From assembly GCA_902774055.1 (NCBI GenBank), contig CACYGX010000013.1, positions 116,695 through 180,694 of the forward strand: DNA of 64,000 bases, read 5' to 3'. This document shows, piece after piece, positions 9,616 through 18,515 of this stretch. Under the pieces are notes generated by a model, which was not told the origin of the DNA, did not search any database, and saw nothing but the letters and a program-made list of their open reading frames with translations. The first letter of the stretch is position 1. The number at the start of each line of letters is the position of its first letter. The position numbers and the translations under genes were made by a program. This stretch comes from an uncultured Bacteroidales bacterium (GTDB lineage: Bacteria; Bacteroidota; Bacteroidia; Bacteroidales; Muribaculaceae).

Positions 9616-10107
9616 TCATTCAATGACGATTCCCATGATGGCGATACACACGATGGAGATGGCGACGATGGCGGGCAGGCATTTGGCGGCAAAGTAGCGC
9701 CAAAACAGGGTGGAGGGGTTGAGCATCCACTTGCCTGCGGGAGTTCGGCTATAGGCCAGCTGACCCAATGCGGCGCCCAGCACGACGCCGAGTACCATCA
9801 CGCGTGGCGCGAGCAGGATGCCGAGCATGCCACCAGCCATTGCGGTAAAACCCACATAGAGGTTGCTCGCGCGGTTGCCGTCGGGCTCACCGCTGGGCGA
9901 TAGGTAAAACAGGCCGATGGTGATGGCCGTCGCGATGCCCCAAAAGATGAAGGTCATCGTGGGCACGTCGATATAGTAGCTCAAGTGCATGAGCACGAGC
10001 CCGACAAATGCGGGCACCGATGCCATCCATCGGGGCCAAAATACCAATGCCAGCGCAGCAATGAGGCATGCCGCGCCCGCAATGAGTAATATGGTATGCA
10101 TGACCAT
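9616..10107 (-). CDS. Small polytopic membrane protein
   Basis: The 163-residue product has about five hydrophobic segments (roughly 4-20, 27-45, 50-68, 84-115 and 140-160), with a short charged loop (SPSGEPDGNRAS) in the middle. The Gly-rich segment GGMLGILLAPRVMVLGVVLGAALG recalls DUF456-type membrane proteins, but I would not assign the family on that alone. It precedes the DUF4919 gene by 19 nt and may share its transcript. Start at ATG 10107; a second ATG two codons later is equally possible. Confidence 0.6.
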   Translation of the reverse strand: MVMHTILLIAGAACLIAALALVFWPRWMASVPAFVGLVLMHLSYYIDVPTMTFIFWGIATAITIGLFYLSPSGEPDGNRASNLYVGFTAMAGGMLGILLAPRVMVLGVVLGAALGQLAYSRTPAGKWMLNPSTLFWRYFAAKCLPAIVAISIVCIAIMGIVIE

Positions 10108-10187
10108 GATGTGGTATCAGCGTTTGTTTTACACTATATATACTATATAAACACGATTTCGGGCCACTTATTGCCCTGGTGGCGGCA

Positions 10188-12281
10188 TTATTTTGCCTTC
10201 TCGCTGGTGGTGCCGCCAGGCGTGGCATCCTCGGTGTGCTGCTGGTCACTCTCGCGCTTGGCCTCGCTGGGATAGGATACGCGGACGTGATAGGCAGTGC
10301 GCAGTCGCTCAACAAACAACTGCTTGATGGTCTCCACGTCGCGGAAACTGATGGGAGCCTCGCGCAGCAGGCCATCGGCCACTTGGCTGTCGATTACCTT
10401 GCCCACCATGGCTGCGATGGCTTCCTCGCTGTGGTCGGACATGCTCTTGGTCGCAGCCTCGCAGGCGTCGGCCATCATGAGAATAGCAGCCTCCTTGGTC
10501 TGCGGGTTGGGGCCAGGATAGGAGAAGGGCGCCTTGTCAACCTCTTCGTCAGGACGGGCTTCCTTGGCCTTGTAGTAGAAGTAGCGGGTGATGCCCTTGC
10601 CGTGGTGCTGGGCAATGAGGTCGGTGATGACCTTGGGCAGGTCGGCGTCGTTGGCGATCTTGATACCGTTGGTCACGTGGCCAATGACGATTTTGGCACT
10701 ATCCTCGGGCCTGATAAGATGGTCGTGTGGATTCTCGCCGATCTGGTTCTCAGTAAAGAAGGCGGGATTCTTTGTCTTGCCGATGTCGTGATAGAGGGCG
10801 CCCGCACGGGCCAGTTGCATGTTGGCACCAATCTTGAGGGCTGCTTCACCCGCCAGATTGGCCACCTGCAAGGAGTGCTGGAAGGTTCCCGGGCAGTTGG
10901 TGGAGAGTTGGCGCAACAGGGGGTTGTTGATGTCGGACAGTTCCAGCAACGTCATCGACGAGGTGAAGCCGAATATTTTCTCCACAATGGGGATAACGAG
11001 GAAGGCAAACGAGAGAATCACGCAGTTGATGAGGAAGAAGCCAAAGTAGTACTTGTCCAGGTTGTCGAGGTCGCCGTCGGCAATCATGGTCATGGCCACA
11101 TAGGTGGTGCAATAGGCCAGGAAGATGAATGCGGCGCAGCGCACGAGTTGGTTGCGCTTGGTCAATTCCTTGACCGAGACGATGGCGATGATGCCTGCCA
11201 AGAACTGCATGATGATGAACTCGGCCTGATGGCTCTCGGCAATCAGTGAGCAGATGAGCACCGTGACAATGTGCACAAAGAAGGAGGTGTGGTCGTCAAA
11301 GAATGACGATACAATGATGGGCACCAGACCGAAGGGGATGACATATAGCAGGGAGTACTTGAACTTGACGCACAAGAATACCGCGATGACAAATAGGGTG
11401 ATGAAAGTAATGAGGAATACCATGCGCCGCGTGCTGCTGAATACCTGTTTGCGCAGCAATTTCATGAAGAAGAAAAAGGCCAGCATGAGTGTGGCGACGA
11501 TGAGAATCTGACCCAGCAGGGTCACCGACTGGTCCACGTTGCGCTGGCGATTGCGGCTGAGTCTCTCATTCTGGTAACTCTCGATGGCGGCAGCCTTCTG
11601 GGGCGTGACGATTTCGCCACGGGTGATGATGGCTTCGCCCTGCTGCACCGTGCCAGGCGAGCGCAGGGCGTGCCTGAGGTCCTCGCTGAGCCATTTCTCG
11701 TTCTCCTTGGTGTCCACCTTCATGTTGGGAACCAGGTAGTCGTTGATCGAGACGGCCTTGAGGGCTTCCTGAATGGCTGCATTGCCGCTCATCGAGTCGG
11801 TGAGCCATGAGTAGGCCTGACGTACGGTCCTCATGTTGGTGGCATCGACGACCTGCAGCTCGTTGTTGCCCACCAGAAAACGCAACTGCTTGCCGGCGCG
11901 TATGTCGTTGGCAGCATCGTTGTCCACGATGCCGTCGTCATATAGCTTGCTGACCGCCTGCAGCAATGCCTGGCTGCCAGGACGACCACCCAGAGCCTTG
12001 TAGAGCAGAGCCAGTTGCTGTTCGCCCTTCTTGCGGTCCATGGTGTAGATCTTGGAGAAGTTCTTGTTTACACTGTCGGTGATGTGCTTGCGGGTGGCCT
12101 CGTCGTGTTCTATGTCGAACTGGAAGTCGGCTTCAAGCCTGGAGTATAGCCAGGGCTTGCCCACCTCAAAGCTGTAGGTGTCCATTTCCTCCCAACTGAA
12201 AAACAGGGTTGTCGCAATAAGGATGACCGACAACACCATGAGCAGGGCGATGAGGAATTTATTGTTCTTGATCTTTTTCAT
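10188..12281 (-). CDS. 7TM-HD (PgpH-like) phosphohydrolase, probable cyclic-di-AMP phosphodiesterase
   Basis: The 697-residue protein has one N-terminal membrane helix (about 9-28), an extracytoplasmic domain to about residue 250 (7TMR-HDED type), a block of membrane helices from about 255 to 435, and a cytoplasmic HD domain. The HD domain shows CPGTFQHSLQVANLAGEAA (463-481) and the metal-binding YHDIGKTKNPAFFTEN (497-512). Firmicute PgpH enzymes with this architecture hydrolyse c-di-AMP. The same substrate is likely but not proven here. It lies 64 nt downstream of the (p)ppGpp synthetase gene, which would couple two nucleotide second-messenger enzymes in one transcript. Confidence 0.88.
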   Translation of the reverse strand: MKKIKNNKFLIALLMVLSVILIATTLFFSWEEMDTYSFEVGKPWLYSRLEADFQFDIEHDEATRKHITDSVNKNFSKIYTMDRKKGEQQLALLYKALGGRPGSQALLQAVSKLYDDGIVDNDAANDIRAGKQLRFLVGNNELQVVDATNMRTVRQAYSWLTDSMSGNAAIQEALKAVSINDYLVPNMKVDTKENEKWLSEDLRHALRSPGTVQQGEAIITRGEIVTPQKAAAIESYQNERLSRNRQRNVDQSVTLLGQILIVATLMLAFFFFMKLLRKQVFSSTRRMVFLITFITLFVIAVFLCVKFKYSLLYVIPFGLVPIIVSSFFDDHTSFFVHIVTVLICSLIAESHQAEFIIMQFLAGIIAIVSVKELTKRNQLVRCAAFIFLAYCTTYVAMTMIADGDLDNLDKYYFGFFLINCVILSFAFLVIPIVEKIFGFTSSMTLLELSDINNPLLRQLSTNCPGTFQHSLQVANLAGEAALKIGANMQLARAGALYHDIGKTKNPAFFTENQIGENPHDHLIRPEDSAKIVIGHVTNGIKIANDADLPKVITDLIAQHHGKGITRYFYYKAKEARPDEEVDKAPFSYPGPNPQTKEAAILMMADACEAATKSMSDHSEEAIAAMVGKVIDSQVADGLLREAPISFRDVETIKQLFVERLRTAYHVRVSYPSEAKRESDQQHTEDATPGGTTSEKAK

Positions 12282-12345
12282 CTCATTGATTCGTTTAGTT
12301 GTGACAGGTCGCGTTGGCGGGTCTATGGCACTATGTTGTTTTGGG

Positions 12346-14571
12346 TCAACTCATGCGCGTGGCGCTGTTGATTCCCTTGATTTTCTTGATTTCGCGGCAC
12401 AGGTTGGTCACCACCGAGGCGGCACTCACGAGAACGTCGAGTTCACACATGAACACGCCATCGTCGGCCGTGACATTCATCCGCTTCATGTTGATAGACA
12501 TGTTGGTCGAGATGATGTTGACAATGGTCTGGAGGATGCCTTTCTGGTCAATGCCCTTGATCGAGATGGTGGCCAGGAAGCGGTCGCTGTAGTCTTCCCA
12601 CTGGGTCTGTATCAGGCGTGAACCGTAGCTGGCCTTGAGTCGTGCCAGGGTGCTGCAGTCCATCTTGTGGACAATCACCTTGTTGTTGTCGGTCAGGAAG
12701 CCCACAGCGTCGTCGCCAGGGATGGGGTGGCAGCAGTCGGCAATCTGGTAGTTGCTCACGCCGTCGCGGGTGACTAGGCGGTAGATGGACTTGGTGTCGA
12801 TGGCTTCCTTGAGCTTGCTGGTGCTCTCTTGTGGCGCCTCCTTGCCCTTAAAGGGGTTGCGCCTCCACCAGTTGAAACGTGTGCCCTGTTCCTTCTTGAT
12901 GACCATGTCCTCGTTGAGGGTAATTTCGTTATTGCCAATCATGAAGAACAATTCCTCCTTGCCTGCTACGCGCTGGCGGCCAATGGCCTGTGAGAGCACC
13001 TCATTGCTGAATTCGATGTTGTGGCTGGCGAGGAATTCCATGAAGCGTTTTTCGCCCTTGTCGATGATGAGGCGGCGCTGGTGGCGCAGGGCCGAACGCA
13101 GGCGCGTTTTGCCCTTGGCGGTAACGACAAATTTTTCCCAACTGGGCTTGGGCACACCGGTATTGCTGGTGATGATCTCTACCTGGTCGCCGCTGGCGAG
13201 TTTGTGCGAGAGGGGGACGAGCTCGTGGTTCACCTTGCCTGCGATGCAGTGGGTTCCCAGGTCGGTGTGGACCGTGAACGCCATGTCCAGCACCGAAGCG
13301 CCCTTGGGCAGGGTCATGGTTTCTCCCTTGGGGGTGAAAACGACGATTTCGCTGGCAAACAGGTTGAGTTTAATGGTGTCAAGAAAGTCGATGGCGTTGG
13401 GCTCGGGATCCTTCAGAATGTCGGTGATGGTGCTGAGCCAGCGAGCGATTTCCTCTTCCTCCTCGCCCTCGCCGATCTTGTATTTCCAGTGGGCTGCGAA
13501 ACCGCGTTCGGCAATCTCGTCCATCTTCTGGCTGCGTATCTGCACCTCGACCCAGTTGCCATCGGGTCCCATCACGGTAACGTGAAGAGCCTGATACTGG
13601 TTGACCTTGGGGGTCGTTAGCCAGTCGCGCACGCGATCGGGGTGCTTGGTATAGACCTCGGTAATCTCGTTATAGATGTTCCAGCACACGCGTTTGGCCT
13701 GGCTCTCGTCGTCACAGGCGAACACGATGCGGGCGGCATACAGGTCATACACTTCCTCGAAGGGCACCCGCTTCTTCTGCATCTTGTTCCAGATGGAATA
13801 GCAGGACTTAACGCGCACGTTGAACTCATACTTGAGGCCCATGTTGTCGAGGCGTTCACGAATGGGTGCGGAAAAGCGTGCAAACAACTCATTGCGTTGC
13901 TCCTCGCTGGCGTTAATCAGGTCCGAGATGCGCTTGTGCTCGGCTGGGTGGTTGTACTTGAAGCTCAGGTCCTCGAGTTCGGTCTTGATGGCATACAGTC
14001 CCAGTCGATGAGCCAGCGGGGCGTAGATGTAAAGCGTCTCGCCAGCAATCTTGTATTGCTTGTTGAGCGGCATAGACGAGAGGGTGCGCATGTTGTGCAG
14101 GCGGTCGGCCATCTTGATGAGCACGACACGCACGTCCTCGGCCATGGTGAGCAGCAGTTTGCGGAAATTCTCGGCCTGGAGTGAGGCCTTGTCACCGAAG
14201 ATACCTCCCGAGATCTTGGTCAAACCGTCCACGATGCGTGCAATTTTCTCGCCGAATTGTGCCTTGATGTCCTCGACGGTGTAGTCGGTGTCCTCGACGA
14301 CATCGTGGAGCAGCGCGGCACTGATGCTAGTCGAGCCGAGTCCGATTTCCTGGCTGACGATAGTCGCCACGGCAAGCGGGTGCATGATATAGGGCTCGCC
14401 CGATCGGCGGCGAATGCCCTTGTGAGCATCGCGTGCAAACTTATAGGCCTTATCGATAATCTCCACTTTTTTGCGGTGATTGCTAGATAGATAGCCGTTT
14501 AACAAGTTCTGGTAGGCCTGGTCAATCATCTGGTCTTCCATCTCGGGTGTTATGTTACTGTTCTGCATCAT
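12346..14571 (-). CDS. rel: Bifunctional (p)ppGpp synthetase/hydrolase (Rel/SpoT)
   Basis: The 741-residue length and domain order are typical of long RSH enzymes. The HD hydrolase domain shows LLHDVVEDTDYT (88-98, metal ligands H89-D90). The synthetase domain shows YDLYAARIVFACDDE and NQYQALHVTVMG...WVEVQIRS. A TGS domain follows (VFTPKGETMTLPKGASVLDMAF), then the zinc-finger-like region with CCHPIPGDD, and a C-terminal ACT domain (FLATISIKGIDQKGILQTIVNII). Both catalytic sites look intact, so it should make and degrade the stringent-response alarmone. A TACCTTTG box lies upstream at 14599-14606. Confidence 0.95.
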   Translation of the reverse strand: MMQNSNITPEMEDQMIDQAYQNLLNGYLSSNHRKKVEIIDKAYKFARDAHKGIRRRSGEPYIMHPLAVATIVSQEIGLGSTSISAALLHDVVEDTDYTVEDIKAQFGEKIARIVDGLTKISGGIFGDKASLQAENFRKLLLTMAEDVRVVLIKMADRLHNMRTLSSMPLNKQYKIAGETLYIYAPLAHRLGLYAIKTELEDLSFKYNHPAEHKRISDLINASEEQRNELFARFSAPIRERLDNMGLKYEFNVRVKSCYSIWNKMQKKRVPFEEVYDLYAARIVFACDDESQAKRVCWNIYNEITEVYTKHPDRVRDWLTTPKVNQYQALHVTVMGPDGNWVEVQIRSQKMDEIAERGFAAHWKYKIGEGEEEEEIARWLSTITDILKDPEPNAIDFLDTIKLNLFASEIVVFTPKGETMTLPKGASVLDMAFTVHTDLGTHCIAGKVNHELVPLSHKLASGDQVEIITSNTGVPKPSWEKFVVTAKGKTRLRSALRHQRRLIIDKGEKRFMEFLASHNIEFSNEVLSQAIGRQRVAGKEELFFMIGNNEITLNEDMVIKKEQGTRFNWWRRNPFKGKEAPQESTSKLKEAIDTKSIYRLVTRDGVSNYQIADCCHPIPGDDAVGFLTDNNKVIVHKMDCSTLARLKASYGSRLIQTQWEDYSDRFLATISIKGIDQKGILQTIVNIISTNMSINMKRMNVTADDGVFMCELDVLVSAASVVTNLCREIKKIKGINSATRMS

Positions 14572-14598
14572 GGGTCTTGGTCTGTTTTATTTAAACTA

Positions 14599-14606
14599 CA
14601 AAGGTA
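14599..14606 (-). promoter_or_regulatory. Promoter -7 box for the rel operon
   Basis: TACCTTTG on the minus strand, 27 bp before the rel ATG; -33 element not recognisable. Confidence 0.45.
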
Positions 14607-14655
14607 ATAAAATAGTTTTAAAGTATAGGTTATAGATTTTAAAGATTTTGGTTTT

Positions 14656-15984
14656 TTATCCTTGGCCCTGGCTGTCGGGGCGGGTGCCGAGGGTGGGAGC
14701 CGTGACATTGAACCGTCGTTGCCAGTCGCCAGTCGCGGTGTGTAGCCACACGGTGCCGTCGCTGATGGTGATTTTGTGGACTCGGGCGATGCCGTGCGGC
14801 ATGCGCAGGATGGCCCGCACGCGTCCGTTTTGGTCACAAATCTGCAGCCCCATGCTGGTGGCGGCCCACAAGTTGCCCTTGCCGTCGAAGGTGATGGATT
14901 GGATGTCCAGCGGGCGACTGTTGTCATCGTTGTGGAGCCAGTAGAAGGGTTCGCCGCAACTGGGCTGCCCGTCCTGCAGGATATATTGCCACACGGCGTT
15001 GCCGGGCGTGTCGGGTATCATGGCGATAATCGTGAGGTCAGGATAGATGATACGGCGTGTGAAAGGCGCGCCTTCAACGCCATTGCCCACTTTCTCCCAT
15101 CCCTTGTCGTCGGTGGTCAACAGTGCTTGCAGGAAATCGTTTTGGGTGCTTCCCGTGACGAAGGGCTCGCGCCAGTCTCGCCACATCCATTCCATCGCCT
15201 GCGGGAAAACCTGGGTCGAGCGCGTCACGTTGTGCCCACCGTCGCTCCAGTCACACTGCACGTCATATCCAGCAAACTGCAGCGCACTGGCCAGCATCTG
15301 GTTCCCCTCGTACCAGTGACCGAACAGGGGATTCCAAGCGTCGTTGCTGCCGTCCTGGATGAACACGCGCAGGGGGAGGGGTTCGGTCTTGCGCACCAGG
15401 GCCTGCAAATCGTTGCCGCCACGCATCGCCACAAAGGTGCCCACGCCGGTGAATACCTTGCCGAACAGGTCGGGACGGTGCCATGCGGCGTTAAATGCCG
15501 CGATACCGCCGCTACTCAGGCCGCAGATCATGTGGAGTTGAGGGTCGCGTGACAGCCTGATGGGTTTGCCATTGGGGGTGGTCATCGCTTCGACGGCTGG
15601 CAGCACTTCGGTCTCGAGAAAGGCGGCAAAGTCGCCCGTGGTGCTGTCAAACTCGTAGCAGCGGTTGTAGCGCAGGACAGTGCCGTCATTGCCCTTGACG
15701 AGGCCCGGTTGCAGAAAAATGCCGATCGTGCACGGCATCTTGCCTGCCGCGATAAGGGAGTCCATCACCTGGGGCGCATGGCATAGCACGCCGTCGAGCC
15801 CGATGTAGAGGGCGGCGGGCCGCTTGGCGTTGTATTGCTCGGGGACATAGACCTGAAAGGTGTGGACCGTGCCCGGGTAGATGGCGGATTGCTCGAGCGT
15901 GCCGTCGATGAGGACGTGCTCAGCGGCCATGCCGAGGAACATCGCGGCAAGTATAGTCAATGTGATAAGCCGTCTTGATAACAT
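14656..15984 (-). CDS. Secreted esterase (enterochelin-esterase-like) with C-terminal beta-propeller-like repeats
   Basis: This 442-residue protein has a signal peptide (about 1-20). Residues 25-280 form an esterase D-type alpha/beta hydrolase: nucleophile motif GLSSGG (155-160, S157), a following acidic IQDGSND, and a His in SDGGHN, giving a plausible Ser/Asp/His triad. The C-terminal third reads like SMP-30/gluconolactonase or two-component-propeller blades (ITFDGKGNLWAATSMGLQICDQNGRV). That combination occurs in periplasmic carbohydrate esterases of Bacteroidetes, where the substrate may be acylated xylan or a siderophore-like ester; the substrate is not deducible here. The start is the ATG at 15984, because the longer frame adds residues before the signal peptide. 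A full promoter lies at 16009-16040. Confidence 0.8.
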   Translation of the reverse strand: MLSRRLITLTILAAMFLGMAAEHVLIDGTLEQSAIYPGTVHTFQVYVPEQYNAKRPAALYIGLDGVLCHAPQVMDSLIAAGKMPCTIGIFLQPGLVKGNDGTVLRYNRCYEFDSTTGDFAAFLETEVLPAVEAMTTPNGKPIRLSRDPQLHMICGLSSGGIAAFNAAWHRPDLFGKVFTGVGTFVAMRGGNDLQALVRKTEPLPLRVFIQDGSNDAWNPLFGHWYEGNQMLASALQFAGYDVQCDWSDGGHNVTRSTQVFPQAMEWMWRDWREPFVTGSTQNDFLQALLTTDDKGWEKVGNGVEGAPFTRRIIYPDLTIIAMIPDTPGNAVWQYILQDGQPSCGEPFYWLHNDDNSRPLDIQSITFDGKGNLWAATSMGLQICDQNGRVRAILRMPHGIARVHKITISDGTVWLHTATGDWQRRFNVTAPTLGTRPDSQGQG

Positions 15985-16008
15985 AGTCGATGCGATTTTT
16001 GGGCGGCA

Positions 16009-16040
16009 CAAACTTACTTCTTTTGTGGCAATGACACAAA
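16009..16040 (-). promoter_or_regulatory. Promoter for the esterase gene
   Basis: On the minus strand, TTTG (16040-16037), 20 bp, TAAGTTTG (16016-16009): a full match to the Bacteroidetes consensus, ending 25 nt from the start codon at 15984. Confidence 0.65.
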
Positions 16041-16065
16041 TTTCTTGCCGTCTAAATCAAGAAAA

Positions 16066-16096
16066 ACGTGCATCCTCTCATGGTAGAGGTGCACGT
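16066..16096 (-). terminator. Intrinsic terminator after the NlpC/P60 gene
   Basis: Read leftward, AGAGGTGCACGT and its complement form a 12-bp stem with one bulged base and a 6-nt loop, followed by TTTTTC. It lies about 29 nt past the NlpC/P60 stop. Confidence 0.75.
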
Positions 16097-16124
16097 CTAA
16101 ATCTTTATATATTAAATGTTTGTT

Positions 16125-16658
16125 TTACAGAACTCTGCAGGCGCCCACGTAGCGGCGGCTGTAATAGGATTCGGTATTCTTGCTCTCGGTGACACCGCTG
16201 CTGCAGGCCGAGTGGATAAAGTGGAAGGTGTTGTCGTCGTTGACGCGGGTAACGATGCCCACGTGGCCTACGCCACCACGTCCCGAACGGCCCTGGAAGA
16301 ACACCAGGTCGCCAGGCTGCAGGTCATTCTTCTTCACGCGCACGCCGTCGCTGATCTGACCTCTGGATGAGCGGTCGAGCTGGATGCCGAAGCGCTTAAA
16401 GACGTAACTGGTAAATCCTGAGCAGTCAAAGCCGCGAGGTGACATGGCACCATAACGATAAGGCGTACCACGGAAGCGGTATGCATAGTTGATAACTTGG
16501 TCAACAATGTTGTTGCGGCTGTTTTGTTCGAGTTGTTCAAGCACCGTACCGGGCCTGCGGTTGGAAAGTTGCTGGCTTTGAGCCGAGAAACTAGTAAAGG
16601 TAATTGCTATAAGAACGAATAATGCTGATAAACTTATTTTACTTTTAATAAAACTCAT
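16125..16658 (-). CDS. NlpC/P60 family peptidoglycan endopeptidase
   Basis: A 177-residue exported cysteine hydrolase that probably cleaves peptidoglycan stem peptides. A signal peptide (1-27, ending FSAQSQQ) precedes a compact NlpC/P60 domain (about 50-177). Its catalytic Cys is in GFDCSGF (C79), the His in GHVGIV (H132), and a third polar position in HFIHSA (H149). The protein is a single-domain version without SH3 or LysM targeting modules. The start is the ATG at 16658. The long upstream frame covers the promoter at 16757-16788 and is rejected. Confidence 0.9.
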   Translation of the reverse strand: MSFIKSKISLSALFVLIAITFTSFSAQSQQLSNRRPGTVLEQLEQNSRNNIVDQVINYAYRFRGTPYRYGAMSPRGFDCSGFTSYVFKRFGIQLDRSSRGQISDGVRVKKNDLQPGDLVFFQGRSGRGGVGHVGIVTRVNDDNTFHFIHSACSSGVTESKNTESYYSRRYVGACRVL

Positions 16659-16756
16659 AATTGTTAATTTAGGGGACTGGAAAATCCGCACATCGGCGGC
16701 CTTTTCGTTAAGGGCATCGAGAACGATTTCAATGCCGTACGTCCTGGTTTGCGCTG

Positions 16757-16788
16757 CAAAGGTAGCCCAACCCGCTAACCCGACCAAA
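16757..16788 (-). promoter_or_regulatory. Promoter for the NlpC/P60 gene
   Basis: On the minus strand, TTTG (16788-16785), 20 bp, TACCTTTG (16764-16757). It implies a 5' leader of about 90 nt. The rest of the 16659-17128 gap is A/T-rich and gene-free except for the terminator at 17003-17039. Confidence 0.65.
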
Positions 16789-17002
16789 CTATTTAAACAC
16801 TTGTAAACATTTGGCGAAATTTGAGTTTTTTCTCTATTGTTCCACGCAAATCCCCTTACCATAGGGGCTCAAAGCCAGTTTGAATGTTTAAATTTTGGAA
16901 ACTAAAAATGAAAAAGTTTACACTTTTTAACAATAAATACCATCCTATAAGATTTATTTTTTGGATTTTTGCTACAAAAAACGACCATTTGGTGCAAGAA
17001 AA

Positions 17003-17039
17003 AAGCCTGAAATGTTGCAAAATGCAACCAACAGGCTTT
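17003..17039 (-). terminator. Terminator after the Rieske-like lipoprotein gene
   Basis: AAGCCTG (17003-17009) pairs with CAGGCTT (17033-17039) around an inner GTTGCA/TGCAAC stem. Leftward it is followed by TTTTTTC, and rightward by a T-rich stretch. Confidence 0.65.
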
Positions 17040-17128
17040 GTTTTATCAAAAAAGTGATTTTTTCGTGTTTTTGGCCCCCAAAGTGAGGCCCCTGCCGTGG
17101 AACATTTTTGGGTTTTAAATCACGGGGC

Positions 17129-17623
17129 TCAGTTGGAGATGAAGTAACCGCCGTTGAGGGGGGTGACATGGTACTGGCGCATGCCCAATTTGTTATTGAT
17201 GGCGACACCGCTGATGGGGCCTCCGGCGCCAGTGAGGGGATTGTATCTAGAGCCGCACTTGGGGCACACAGCGTCCAGGTTGTCGGGGTCAATCGACAAG
17301 ACGATGTTCTGGTTGACCTCGACGGGACACGCCAGGTCATAGGCCTGCGGCATTTCCAAGCCCATCATGAGCAGCACCCCGCCAAATCCCGTGTAGGTGT
17401 TGACATTATAAGGGAAATTACTGGGAATGCCCTTCTCGCGGTTAAAGATGCGAAAGTCGCCCATGCCAGCAACGCCATAGGTGTTCCACATCGCAAATCC
17501 GCCCAAGTCGATGCGCACGGTGTAAGGCGGGACAGCCTTGTTGTCAATCTTGTCACAAGAGGTGGTTACACACGTCGCCGCCATGGCGATCATAGCACAA
17601 AATATCAGTTTTATCTTTTTCAT
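17129..17623 (-). CDS. Lipoprotein with a Rieske-like cysteine pattern
   Basis: The 164-residue product has a lipoprotein signal (lipid Cys about C23 in TSCDK). The C-terminal half reads YDLACPVEV (C99), AVCPKCGSRY (C120, C123), then GAGGPISGVAINNKLGMRQYHV. This spacing and the Gly/Pro loop resemble the Rieske fold, but the histidine ligands of a true 2Fe-2S Rieske centre (CxH...CxxH) are absent. A structural zinc site or a degenerate fold is more likely. I know similar uncharacterised lipoproteins from Bacteroides. It is convergent with nothing and diverges from the GT2 gene. Confidence 0.7.
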   Translation of the reverse strand: MKKIKLIFCAMIAMAATCVTTSCDKIDNKAVPPYTVRIDLGGFAMWNTYGVAGMGDFRIFNREKGIPSNFPYNVNTYTGFGGVLLMMGLEMPQAYDLACPVEVNQNIVLSIDPDNLDAVCPKCGSRYNPLTGAGGPISGVAINNKLGMRQYHVTPLNGGYFISN

Positions 17624-17667
17624 CGTTGCAATTATTATCGATTATAACGTAAAAAATGGTCATTTGA

Positions 17668-17698
17668 TTGTGAAATTTCTCAGAAATCTGTAATTTTG
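17668..17698 (+). promoter_or_regulatory. Promoter for the GT2 gene
   Basis: TTG at 17668-17670, 20 bp, TAATTTTG at 17691-17698. A GTG at 17698 that would extend the GT2 frame sits inside this element, which supports the ATG at 17725 as the true start. Confidence 0.55.
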
Positions 17699-17724
17699 TG
17701 CATCCAATAAACCGTTATTTAGGC

Positions 17725-18480
17725 ATGGATCCGCTATTTTCTATCATTACTGTCACATGGAACGCCGCCAGCGTCATAGCACCGACCTTGCAGAGCGTTC
17801 AACGCCAAACGAGCAGCAACTATGAGATGCTGGTCATCGATGGCGCCTCGACCGATGAGACGCTTGAAATCGTCCAGCAGGCATCCATAGCGGCCCTGCG
17901 TATCTTCAGTGAGCCGGATAACGGATTGTATGATGCCATGAACAAAGGTATTGACCGCGCCAAGGGACGTTACCTGATCTTCCTGAATGCCGGAGACACC
18001 TTTGCCGATGATACGGCACTGGCCCGCATGGCGGTCCTCGCTGCTGATAACCCCGGCGTCATCTATGGCCAGACCCAGTTGGTGGACGCACAAGGCAATG
18101 TGGTGGGAAAGCGCCATCTGACTGCCCCCAAACGATTAACCGCTAATAGTTTCTTGAACGGTATGGTGGTGTGCCATCAGGCCTTTGTGGCAAGACGTGA
18201 CCTGGTGCCCCATTATGACCTGCAATACAAACTGAGTGCCGACTATGACTGGTGCATCAAGGTGTTGCGCAAGTCTCCGTCTAACGCCTACACGGGCTCA
18301 GCCCCCCTGATCAGTTACCTTGCCGATGGCATGACCACGCGGCACCATCGTGCCTCGCTGCTGGAGCGTTTCAACATCATGAGCCATCATTACGGCACTG
18401 GCAGGGCGATTGTGCGGCATCTTGGATTTATCCCCCGTTACTTGAAACGGCGCCTGGCGGGCAGTGCCAACAAGCAATAA
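17725..18480 (+). CDS. Family 2 glycosyltransferase
   Basis: A 251-residue GT-A fold enzyme. Residues 5-12 IITVTWNA, DGASTDET (39-46) and NAGDTFADD (88-96) are the nucleotide-sugar and metal-binding segments. SEPDNGLYDAMNKGI (62-76) is the signature of the WcaA-like GT2 group that builds exopolysaccharide or O-antigen side chains. No membrane helix is seen, so it should act at the cytoplasmic face. Donor and acceptor cannot be deduced. It is followed after 35 nt by PBP1A on the same strand, possibly in one transcript, although a functional link is not evident. Confidence 0.88.
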   Translation: MDPLFSIITVTWNAASVIAPTLQSVQRQTSSNYEMLVIDGASTDETLEIVQQASIAALRIFSEPDNGLYDAMNKGIDRAKGRYLIFLNAGDTFADDTALARMAVLAADNPGVIYGQTQLVDAQGNVVGKRHLTAPKRLTANSFLNGMVVCHQAFVARRDLVPHYDLQYKLSADYDWCIKVLRKSPSNAYTGSAPLISYLADGMTTRHHRASLLERFNIMSHHYGTGRAIVRHLGFIPRYLKRRLAGSANKQ

Positions 18481-18515
18481 CTGATACATGAATTAGAAAC
18501 CTAAACCATTAGAAC

